NCBI RefSeq assembly: GCF_000379605.1
Contig: NZ_KB902578.1
Coordinates: 119,361 to 183,360, forward strand
DNA from: Rhizobium giardinii bv. giardinii H152
Lineage (GTDB): Bacteria > Pseudomonadota > Alphaproteobacteria > Rhizobiales > Rhizobiaceae
Length of the DNA: 64,000 bases
Reading direction: 5' to 3'
This document shows, one piece after another, positions 35,057-42,437 of this stretch. A program made the translations under genes and the position numbers. Each line of letters begins with the position of its first letter. The stretch's first letter is position 1. The notes beneath the pieces are model-generated. The model was not told the origin of the DNA, ran no database searches, and saw nothing but the letters and a program-made list of their open reading frames with translations.

Positions 35057-37348
35057 TCAGGCCGCCCGTGCAGGCGCAAGCAGCCTGAGCGCGTTGAGCG
35101 TCACCAGCACCGTCGCACCCGTATCGGCAAGGATCGCCGGCCAGAGCCCGGTAATGCCGGCAATCGTCGTCACCAGGAACACGGCCTTCAAGCCCAGTGC
35201 AATGGCGATGTTCTGGCGGATATTGCCCATGGTCCGTTTCGACAGCTTGATCATCTCCGCGACATCGCCGACCCTGCCGTGAAGCACGGCGGCATCGGCG
35301 GTTTCAAGCGCCACATCGGTGCCACCGCCCATGGCAATGCCGATGTCGGCCGCCGCCAGCGCTGGCGCGTCATTGATACCGTCGCCCACCTTGGCCACGA
35401 TGAGGCCGGCGTTCTTGAGATCACCGACGATCCGCTGCTTGTCCTGCGGCATCAGTTCGGCGCGGACCTCGATGCCGAGCTCACTTCCGATCGCCGTTGC
35501 CGTGCGCCTGTTGTCTCCGGTCAGCATGATGATCCGGACGCCTGCGTTCGTCAGTGCCGTCAGCCCCGATTTCGCGTCCGCCCGCGGCTCGTCGCGCATG
35601 GCAATCGCGCCTGCCAGCGTCTCGCCGATGATCAGCACGGAGACCGTCTTGCCCTCGTCATTGAGCGCGGTGATACGAGCGGTCTGCTCGGCTGAAAGCG
35701 TCAAGCGTTCTCCCGCCGCCTGGGGCGAGCCGAGAAACGCAGCTTTGCCACCAACAGTCGCCGTCACGCCCTTGCCGCCCATCGCCCTGGCGTCTGATGC
35801 CGCGGGAATCGGCAGCTTGTCCGCGGCCGACCCGCTAAGGATCGCCCTGGCGAGCGGATGGTTCGAGCCGGTCTCCAGCGCCGCCGCATAGGTGAGGACA
35901 TCGGTTTGCGAATGGCCAAAGCCGATGATATCGGTCACCTTCGGCTTACCTTCCGTCAGCGTCCCGGTCTTGTCGAGCGCTACCGCATTGACCGTGCCCA
36001 GTGCCTCCAGCACCGCGCCGCCCTTCATCAGCAGGCCGCGCCGTGCACCGGCCGAAAGCGATGCGGCGATCGCCGCCGGCGTCGAGATGACCAGCGCGCA
36101 GGGGCAGCCGATCAGCAGGATTGCAAGTCCCTTGTAGACCCATTCGCCCCAGGCACCGCCAAGCAACAGCGGCGGGATGATTGCGACGAGGGCGCCGACC
36201 ACCACGACGCTTGGCGTATAGTAGCGGGAGAACCGGTCGATGAAGCGCTCCGTCGGCGCCTTGGATTCCTGCGCCTCCTCGACCAGCTTGACGACACGGG
36301 CAATGGTGTTGTCGGCAGCCGCCGCCGTGACCCGGACGCGCAAGGCGGCATCGCCGTTGATCGTGCCCGCGAAAACATTGTCGCCGACGCCCTTGCGCAC
36401 CGGCGTGCTTTCGCCAGTCACCGGCGCCTCGTCGATGGCGCTGTCGCCCGAAAGGATGACCCCGTCGGCGGAGATGCGGTCGCCCGGACGAACGAGGATG
36501 GTCGCGCCAACCGCAAGGCTTTCGGCCGCGACCGCATACGTCTGCCCGTTCTCTTCGAGCAATGCTTCCTTGGGCACCAGCGCCGCCAAAGACTGGATAC
36601 TCTGGCGCGCCTTGCCGGCCGCCACCCCTTCCAGCAACTCGCCGACCAGGAACAGGAACACCACCGCCGCCGCCTCTTCACCGGCATCGATGATGACTGC
36701 GCCGACGGCGGCAATCGTCATCAGCATCTCGATCGAGAAAGGAGTGCCGGCAATTGCCGCCATGATGGCGCGGCGGGCGATCGGCACCAGCCCGACCAGC
36801 AGGGCAACGATAAATGCATAGGGTGCGATCGACGGAACGAGATGGCCGAGCACATAGGCGACAACCAGCGCCGCGCCCGAAATGATCGTCAGCTTGCCCT
36901 TCCTGCTCGACCACCAGGCACTGGTCGCCGAGCCATCATGGTGAAGCGCTCGCTGCGAAGCGCCGCCTTCGCCCGACGCCATATGCTGATGGCCTCTGTG
37001 GCTGTGGGCAGAATGGGTGTGGTCCGCCGGGTCGGCATGGCGATGATGACCTAAGCGATGGGCGTGCGTGTGATGATCATGTCCGCAGCACGCAGCCTCC
37101 GGCTCCAAGGCCGGCGCCGCCGGCTTTCCCGCGAGTTGCGAGGCCGAATAGCCGAGACCCGTCACCTTCCTCGCAATGGCCGACAGGTCGATCTCCCCGT
37201 TATGCCGCACGGTCATCGTGCCTGCGGTCACCGACACGGATACGTCCTCGACGCCCGGCATGCGCCTGACGGCAGTGTCGATCTTGGCCGCGCAACTGGC
37301 GCAGTCCATGCCCTCAACCCGGTACCGTGTCTGTGTCGCCTCTGCCAT
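35057..37348 (-). CDS. zntA: Heavy-metal P1B-type ATPase (ZntA/CadA type)
   Basis: A 763-residue metal-exporting ATPase. One N-terminal HMA domain carries GMDCASC (Cys16, Cys19). A linker at about 87-137 is strongly enriched in His, with CCGH at its start. The membrane metal site is CPC at 415-417, the phosphorylation site is DKTGTLT with Asp459, and the HP locus and MVGDGIND-like motif (KVGDGINDAPAL) follow. These point to Zn/Cd/Pb export. The start at 37348 has AGGAAG at the right distance; the longer frame would begin in the promoter. Divergent from a MerR-type regulator with a shared operator. Confidence 0.94.
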   Translation of the reverse strand: MAEATQTRYRVEGMDCASCAAKIDTAVRRMPGVEDVSVSVTAGTMTVRHNGEIDLSAIARKVTGLGYSASQLAGKPAAPALEPEAACCGHDHHTHAHRLGHHRHADPADHTHSAHSHRGHQHMASGEGGASQRALHHDGSATSAWWSSRKGKLTIISGAALVVAYVLGHLVPSIAPYAFIVALLVGLVPIARRAIMAAIAGTPFSIEMLMTIAAVGAVIIDAGEEAAAVVFLFLVGELLEGVAAGKARQSIQSLAALVPKEALLEENGQTYAVAAESLAVGATILVRPGDRISADGVILSGDSAIDEAPVTGESTPVRKGVGDNVFAGTINGDAALRVRVTAAAADNTIARVVKLVEEAQESKAPTERFIDRFSRYYTPSVVVVGALVAIIPPLLLGGAWGEWVYKGLAILLIGCPCALVISTPAAIAASLSAGARRGLLMKGGAVLEALGTVNAVALDKTGTLTEGKPKVTDIIGFGHSQTDVLTYAAALETGSNHPLARAILSGSAADKLPIPAASDARAMGGKGVTATVGGKAAFLGSPQAAGERLTLSAEQTARITALNDEGKTVSVLIIGETLAGAIAMRDEPRADAKSGLTALTNAGVRIIMLTGDNRRTATAIGSELGIEVRAELMPQDKQRIVGDLKNAGLIVAKVGDGINDAPALAAADIGIAMGGGTDVALETADAAVLHGRVGDVAEMIKLSKRTMGNIRQNIAIALGLKAVFLVTTIAGITGLWPAILADTGATVLVTLNALRLLAPARAA

Positions 37349-37389
37349 GATCCGCTTCCTGCTCGCTTGCTTGTCAAACCGTGGCATCT

Positions 37390-37420
37390 TTCCTACATCC
37401 TCTAGCGACTAGAGGTGCAA
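37390..37420 (-). promoter_or_regulatory. MerR-type operator/promoter of zntA
   Basis: On the - strand TTGCAC (37420-37415) and TAGGAA (37395-37390) are separated by 19 bases, the over-long spacer typical of MerR-regulated promoters. The spacer holds a perfect 7-bp dyad, CCTCTAG-3-CTAGAGG (37399-37415). Metal-bound MerR protein would untwist this promoter and switch on zntA. Start of transcription would fall about 35 bases before the zntA ATG. Confidence 0.8.
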
Positions 37421-37430
37421 GAGGAAAATC

Positions 37431-37853
37431 ATGAAAAAGATCACCATCGGCGAGGCGGCCCGCCAGAGCGGCGTCAAGGTGCCGACGATCCGCTACTACG
37501 AAGGCATTGGCCTGCTTCGGGCGCCCAGCCGCAGCGACGGCAATCAGCGTTCCTATGAGCCATCCGATCTCAAGCGCCTCATCTTCATCCGCCATGCGCG
37601 AGAACTCGGCTTCGAGGTCGAGGCGATCCGCACGCTCCTGAGCCTGCAGGACAATCCCTTGCAGCCATGCGCCTCCGCCGATGCCATCGCCAAGGCGCGC
37701 CTTGTCGAGGTCGAACAGCGCATCCGCAGCCTGACGGCGTTGAAGGCGGAACTGGAAATGATGGTGGAAGGTTGCGTCCATGGGCGTGTCGATCAGTGCC
37801 GGGTGATCGAGGTGCTTGCCGACCACGGCCAGTGTGCGCACCACGGTCACTGA
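37431..37853 (+). CDS. MerR family metal-responsive regulator (ZntR/CadR-like)
   Basis: A 140-residue MerR protein. The winged helix-turn-helix (ITIGEAARQSGVKVPTIRYYE) is at 4-24, the second wing follows, and a dimerisation helix runs from about 82-112. Possible metal ligands are Cys80, Cys115, His117 and Cys123 near the C-terminus, the arrangement seen in Zn/Cd/Pb sensors, and the tail CAHHGH adds more. It is divergent from the P-type ATPase gene, and the 19-base-spaced operator lies between them, so it should activate zntA when metal is high. GAGG precedes its ATG. Confidence 0.92.
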   Translation: MKKITIGEAARQSGVKVPTIRYYEGIGLLRAPSRSDGNQRSYEPSDLKRLIFIRHARELGFEVEAIRTLLSLQDNPLQPCASADAIAKARLVEVEQRIRSLTALKAELEMMVEGCVHGRVDQCRVIEVLADHGQCAHHGH

Positions 37854-37939
37854 TCAGGCGGGGCCGGTCACGGCCGATTGCGCAGGTCATGCCTCTCGGC
37901 TACGGTCCTTCATGACAAGGCAGAAAAAGACGGATCGTC

Positions 37940-39145
37940 ATGACGCTTCAGGGAAAACGCATCCTCCTCATCATCTCCGGCGGCATCGCGGCCTATAAGA
38001 GCCTCGATCTCATCCGCCGCCTGCGCGAGCGCGGCGCTGCGGTTCGCCCGGTGATGACGGCCGGTGCGCAGGCCTTCGTGACGCCGCTGGCGGTGGGCGC
38101 GCTTGCCGCCGACAAGGTGTTTGTCGATCTGTTTTCGCGCGAGGACGAGCAGGATGTCGGCCATATCCGGCTTGCCCGCGATTGTGATCTCATCGTGATC
38201 GCGCCCGCCACCGCCGATCTGATGGCCAAGATGGCGCACGGCCTTGCCGACGATCTCGCCTCCACCATTCTCCTGGCAACGGATCGGCCGGTGCTCGTTG
38301 CCCCCGCCATGAACCCGAAGATGTGGTCGCATCCGGCCACCCGCCGCAACCATGCGACACTTGTTGCCGATGGCATTCGCTTCATTGGCCCGTCTTCCGG
38401 CGAAATGGCCGAAAGCGGCGAAAAGGGCGAGGGCCGCATGGCCGAACCGCTGGAGATCGTGGCCGCCGCTGAAGCGTTGCTCGCCGACGGCCCGAAGCCG
38501 CTGGCGGGCCGCAAGGCCATCGTCACCTCCGGCCCGACACATGAGCCGATCGACCCGGTGCGCTACATCGCCAACCGCTCCTCGGGAAAGCAGGGGCATG
38601 CGATTGCCACGGAACTTGCCCGGCTCGGTGCCGATGTGACGCTGGTCTCCGGCCCGGTGACGATCGCCGATCCGAAGGGCGTGTCGGTCATCCATGTCGA
38701 GCGGGCGGAAGAAATGCGCGACGCCGTCATCACAGCGCTGCCCGCCGACATTGCGGTTATGGTCGCCGCCGTTGCTGACTGGCGCGTCGCGAGTGCGGCC
38801 GGCAACAAGATCAAGAAAAAGCCCGGCGAAGCGCCGCCGCCGCTGCAACTCACCGAAAACCCGGACATCCTGAAGACTGTCGGCCACCACGCCAAACGTC
38901 CGAAACTGGTCGTCGGCTTTGCCGCCGAAACACAGAATGTTGCCGAGAACGGCCGCTCCAAGCTCGAACAAAAGGGCGCCGACTACATCGTCGCCAATGA
39001 CGTTTCGCCTCACACCGGTATCATGGGCGGTGACCGCAACACCGTGAAGGTCATCGGCAAGACCGGCGACGAGGACTGGCCGGACATGGACAAGCAGGCG
39101 GTCGCCGAAAGGCTCGGCCGGCTGATCGCCTCACATTTTTCCTGA
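37940..39145 (+). CDS. coaBC: Bifunctional phosphopantothenoylcysteine decarboxylase/synthase
   Basis: A 401-residue coenzyme A enzyme (Dfp). The N-terminal flavoprotein decarboxylase half (CoaC, to about 180) shows IISGGIAAYKSLDLIR and the PAMNPKMW motif. The C-terminal synthase half (CoaB) begins with IVTSGPTHEPIDPVRYIANRSS..., followed by VGFAAET and the lysine-rich NKIKKKP loop. ubiE, ubiB and coaBC are close together in many alphaproteobacteria; here about 7.5 kb of efflux and metal genes lie between ubiB and coaBC. The 3' end overlaps the convergent amidotransferase gene by 15 bases. Confidence 0.95.
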   Translation: MTLQGKRILLIISGGIAAYKSLDLIRRLRERGAAVRPVMTAGAQAFVTPLAVGALAADKVFVDLFSREDEQDVGHIRLARDCDLIVIAPATADLMAKMAHGLADDLASTILLATDRPVLVAPAMNPKMWSHPATRRNHATLVADGIRFIGPSSGEMAESGEKGEGRMAEPLEIVAAAEALLADGPKPLAGRKAIVTSGPTHEPIDPVRYIANRSSGKQGHAIATELARLGADVTLVSGPVTIADPKGVSVIHVERAEEMRDAVITALPADIAVMVAAVADWRVASAAGNKIKKKPGEAPPPLQLTENPDILKTVGHHAKRPKLVVGFAAETQNVAENGRSKLEQKGADYIVANDVSPHTGIMGGDRNTVKVIGKTGDEDWPDMDKQAVAERLGRLIASHFS

Positions 39146-39958
39146 CGCTACCCGGCCGATCCGTTCCGCGCTCGGCGCGGCATCCTGCGTGCCGAACAGG
39201 CGTACGTCGACACCGTTTTCGCCGACGATGACCGCCGTGCCGTCGGGAATTTCCACCCAGGCGTTGTCATCGTCATTGAGCGGTTCGGACACGAGGCAGT
39301 AGCCGCCGCTCGGGCCCATCGGGGCGGCGTAAAGTGTCGGCGCCTTCCAGTCGGAGGCGTAGCGCACGGCGTAGAGGTCATGGCCATCGGAAAGGGCTGC
39401 GGTGAAGCGGACGAGAACCTTGCGCTCGAGATGCTCGGCCAGGCGCTCGACGAAGGCCAGCGTCTCGGCGATGGCACTGAGCGGATCGCTGTCGAGACCG
39501 AACTGCAACGCCAGCAGGAAGAGAAGCTCGCTGTCTGTGGAGCCGGTGCGGGCGGAGTAGAGATCGTTGTCGAGCATGGCCTCCATCGGCCGGCGCAGGT
39601 GCTCGAAATCGCCGATCTGGCCATTGTGCATGAAGGACCAGCGGCCATGCACGAAAGGATGGCAATTGTCGCGCCGCGTGCCGCCGCCGGTCGCGGCCCG
39701 CACATGGGCGAGGAACAGCGGCGAGCGAATCTGCCGGGCGATGCTTTTCAGGTTGCAGTCGGACCAGGCGGGCAGGATGTCGCGGTAGCGGCCAGGTTCC
39801 GGATGATCTCCATACCAGGCGATGCCGAAGCCGTCGCCGTTGGTCGCCGTCTTGGCGCGGGTCGCGCAGTGCGATTGCTCGATCAGCGAGTGGGCCGGGG
39901 ACGATACGAGTTCTTCAAGATAAAGCGGCTCTCCGCGATAGGCTGCCCAGCGGCACAT
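39131..39958 (-). CDS. Class II glutamine amidotransferase (YafJ-like)
   Basis: A 275-residue protein with an Ntn-hydrolase glutamine amidotransferase fold. The catalytic Cys2 directly follows the initiator Met (MCRWAAYRG). Conserved pieces are NGDGFGIAWYG, AHVRAATGG, NCHPFVHGRWSFMHNGQI and STDSELLFLLAL. No synthetase domain is attached, so it either works with a separate partner or simply hydrolyses a gamma-glutamyl amide (as EgtC does). No ergothioneine genes are nearby. It overlaps the end of coaBC by 15 bases. Its upstream gap contains a TTAACCAT motif at 40003-40010. Confidence 0.88.
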   Translation of the reverse strand: MCRWAAYRGEPLYLEELVSSPAHSLIEQSHCATRAKTATNGDGFGIAWYGDHPEPGRYRDILPAWSDCNLKSIARQIRSPLFLAHVRAATGGGTRRDNCHPFVHGRWSFMHNGQIGDFEHLRRPMEAMLDNDLYSARTGSTDSELLFLLALQFGLDSDPLSAIAETLAFVERLAEHLERKVLVRFTAALSDGHDLYAVRYASDWKAPTLYAAPMGPSGGYCLVSEPLNDDDNAWVEIPDGTAVIVGENGVDVRLFGTQDAAPSAERIGRVASGKM

Positions 39959-40142
39959 GCAGGATACTCCAGATCGCGGGGATGGCCCGCTTTGATGGCT
40001 CGTTAACCATGATGCCGTCGATCATCCGGTCGAACATGGTAAAAATGCGTTAACAAACGGGGTGATTTCCACATCTTCCTGGACAATCTACCGCTTTTTC
40101 CCCCGTTGTTTCTGTTCCCGCCGGAACGGCTCTGACCGTATT

Positions 40143-40156
40143 CGAACAAACATTCC
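40143..40156. promoter_or_regulatory. Candidate IolR site before the oxidoreductase gene
   Basis: CGAA-N6-TTCC, one base from the GGAA-N6-TTCC pattern that I recall for IolR of Sinorhizobium meliloti. A TTGACA at 40160-40165 follows directly and may be the -35 element. The downstream 13-mer ATTCCATATTGAC also occurs before iolC. Confidence 0.45.
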
Positions 40157-40227
40157 ATATTGACATGCAATGCAAAAATCATCTCATCTGACGGCGACGC
40201 GCAACGCCGAGTAGGAGGAATTGACAT

Positions 40228-41364
40228 ATGGGTGGCAAACGCAGAATCGGCGTCGGCCTGATTGGCACGGGTTTCATGGGCAAGGCGCATGCGCTGGGCT
40301 TCACGATCGCGGCGAGGGTGTTCGACCTGCCGTTTGAGCTTGACCTGGTTTCGGTCGCCGACATCTCGCTCGATGGCGCGGAAAAGGCCCGCCGCAGCCT
40401 CGGCTTTCGCAAGGCGACCGCGGACTGGCGCGAACTGCTGACGGATCCCGACATCGACATCATCGACATCACCACGCCCAATCTGCTGCACAGGGAGATG
40501 GCGCTCGCCGCCATCGCCCACGGCAAGCATGTCTACTGCGAAAAGCCGCTGGCGCCGACCGTTGCCGAATGCGCAGAAATGGTCGCCGCGGCGGAAAAGG
40601 CCGGCGTCGTCACGCAGGTCGGATTCAACTATCTGAAGAATCCGATGGTCTTCCTTGCCAAGGAGCTGATCGAAAGCGGCGAAATCGGCGAAATCCGCTC
40701 GGTGCGCGGCATCCATGCCGAGGACTTCATGATGGACGCGTCCGCACCCTGGAGCTGGCGGCTTGATCCGAGAAGCGGCGGCGGCGCGCTTGCGGACATC
40801 GGCAGCCACATTATCGCGGCGCTTCGCCATCTCGTCGGCCCTATTTCCTCGGTCCTGGCCGAAACGATCATTCAGGTGCCCGCACGTCCCATCAGCCGCG
40901 GTTCGAGCGAAATGCGCGCCGTCGAGGTGGACGACATCACCCGCGCCTTCGTGCGCTTCGAAAGCGGTGCGACCGGCAGTTTCGAGGCCAATTGGAGCGC
41001 CACGGGCCGCAAGATGCAGCATGATTTCGAAATCTACGGAACGAAGGGCAGCATCGTCTTCACGCAGGAGCGTCTGAACGAACTCAAGGTCTGGTTCGCC
41101 GGTGACGACATCCGCAGTCGCGGCTACCGCACCATCTGGGCCGGCCCCGAGCATCCGCCCTACGGCGCCTTCTGCGTCGCCCCCGGCCACCAGATCGGCT
41201 TCAACGACCTGAAGGCCATCGAGGCCAACGAGTTCCTGCAGGCCATTGCAACCGGCAGCCGGCCGGGAACCGATTTCCGCGAAGGTTTCGAGGTCCAGAA
41301 GGTCGTCTCCGCGACGTATCAGTCGGCAAAGACAAACACCTGGGTGCAGATCGGAAACGGTTGA
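40228..41364 (+). CDS. Gfo/Idh/MocA oxidoreductase of the inositol cluster
   Basis: A 378-residue NAD(P)-dependent dehydrogenase. The Rossmann motif GLIGTGFMGKAHA is at 10-22 and the family's EKP motif is at 105-107. The catalytic Asp/His region reads GGGALADIGSHIIAAL. Members of this family act on myo-inositol, scyllo-inositol or related sugars (IolG, IolW, IolX). The place beside iolR-iolCDEB and an IolR-like site upstream support a role in inositol use. Which isomer or derivative is oxidised cannot be read from sequence. GGAGG precedes the ATG. Confidence 0.87.
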   Translation: MGGKRRIGVGLIGTGFMGKAHALGFTIAARVFDLPFELDLVSVADISLDGAEKARRSLGFRKATADWRELLTDPDIDIIDITTPNLLHREMALAAIAHGKHVYCEKPLAPTVAECAEMVAAAEKAGVVTQVGFNYLKNPMVFLAKELIESGEIGEIRSVRGIHAEDFMMDASAPWSWRLDPRSGGGALADIGSHIIAALRHLVGPISSVLAETIIQVPARPISRGSSEMRAVEVDDITRAFVRFESGATGSFEANWSATGRKMQHDFEIYGTKGSIVFTQERLNELKVWFAGDDIRSRGYRTIWAGPEHPPYGAFCVAPGHQIGFNDLKAIEANEFLQAIATGSRPGTDFREGFEVQKVVSATYQSAKTNTWVQIGNG

Positions 41365-41389
41365 TGGCTGCAGGAAAAATCGAGGGGAC

Positions 41390-41403
41390 GGAATAAATAT
41401 TCT
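41390..41403. promoter_or_regulatory. Candidate IolR site before the rpiR-type gene
   Basis: GGAA-N6-TTCT, one base from GGAA-N6-TTCC, in the 106-base A/T-rich gap before the RpiR regulator. Autoregulation by the repressor is the likely meaning. Confidence 0.45.
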
Positions 41404-41470
41404 ATTCTCTATTTCATTCTTTGCGTAAGGTGTCAAAACAACGCGTGCGCAGGAAAGAGACCTCGACCAT

Positions 41471-42328
41471 ATGGCCGAAACGGATAACAGCATCGACATT
41501 CCGCAGGATTTCGACAGCCTGAAGGCGACGATCCTGGAACGCAAGGCGCAGCTGCCCAAACGGCTGCGCCAGGTCGCTGCCTATGCGCTGGACCATCCGG
41601 ACGAAATCGCTTTCGGCACGGCGGCGAGTATCGCCACAGCGGCCGATGTCCAGCCCTCGACGCTCGTCCGCTTCGCCCAACATTTCGGCTTCGAGGGTTT
41701 CTCCAGCCTGCAGCTGATTTTCCGGGCGAGGCTGCGTGAACGGACGCCGGGTTATGACGAGCGGTTGCGGGCATTGAGCGGCAACGATCACAGCAAGCTC
41801 GAAAGCGGCTCGATCTTCAACGGTTTCGTCGCCGCTGCGCATCGCTCGCTCGACAATATCGCCAGTTCCGTCGAGCCGGAGGCGTTCGAGCGCGCCGTCA
41901 ATATCCTCGCCGGTGCCGAGACGATCTATCTGGTCGCCAAGCGGCGCTCCTATCCGATCTCCGGCTACATGGCCTATGCGTTCGGCAAGCTGAGGGTCAG
42001 GTATCAGATGGTCGGCACGGCGGCCGGCATCGATGACGATATTCTGGCGATGGCCGGGCCGAAGGATGCTGCCTTTGCCGTCAGTTTCTCGCCTTATGCG
42101 TCGGAAAGCGTCAACCAGGCAAAATTGCTCGCCAGCCGCAAGGTTCCGGTCGTCTCGCTGACCGACTCTGCGTTTTCGCCGTTGGCGGAATCCTCCAGGG
42201 TCTGGTTCGAACTGGTGGAGGCCGATCATGCCGGGTTCCGTTCGCTTTCGGCCAGCATGGCCTTTGCCATGGCGCTGACGGTGGCTGTCGCCGAGAAGCG
42301 GCGGCGGAATGCCCGGGAGTATGAATAG
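41471..42328 (+). CDS. iolR: RpiR/MurR family transcriptional regulator, likely IolR
   Basis: A 285-residue regulator with an N-terminal RpiR-type helix-turn-helix (about 15-90: LPKRLRQVAAYALDHPDEIAF...TLVRFAQHFGFEGFSSLQ) and a C-terminal SIS sugar-phosphate-binding domain (about 130-265). In Sinorhizobium the iol genes are repressed by an RpiR-type IolR that responds to an intermediate of the IolC-IolJ steps. Its position between the oxidoreductase and iolC, with candidate operators in each gap, supports this identity. It is encoded in the same direction as the enzymes it would control. Confidence 0.85.
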   Translation: MAETDNSIDIPQDFDSLKATILERKAQLPKRLRQVAAYALDHPDEIAFGTAASIATAADVQPSTLVRFAQHFGFEGFSSLQLIFRARLRERTPGYDERLRALSGNDHSKLESGSIFNGFVAAAHRSLDNIASSVEPEAFERAVNILAGAETIYLVAKRRSYPISGYMAYAFGKLRVRYQMVGTAAGIDDDILAMAGPKDAAFAVSFSPYASESVNQAKLLASRKVPVVSLTDSAFSPLAESSRVWFELVEADHAGFRSLSASMAFAMALTVAVAEKRRRNAREYE

Positions 42329-42340
42329 AATGAAAATTCC
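42327..42340. promoter_or_regulatory. Candidate IolR site before iolC
   Basis: AGAA-N6-TTCC, one base from GGAA-N6-TTCC, starting at the very end of the rpiR-type gene. It runs into ATTCCATATTGAC, the same 13 bases seen before the oxidoreductase gene, with a TTGACT at 42344-42349. Confidence 0.45.
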
Positions 42341-42437
42341 ATATTGACTAAGTGACAGAATTTATGTTTCATAAAGCCACCATCCAACTGACAATAGGAA
42401 TGTCGGCGCGACGCCAGCGCCCCGCCGGGAGGAAGCA

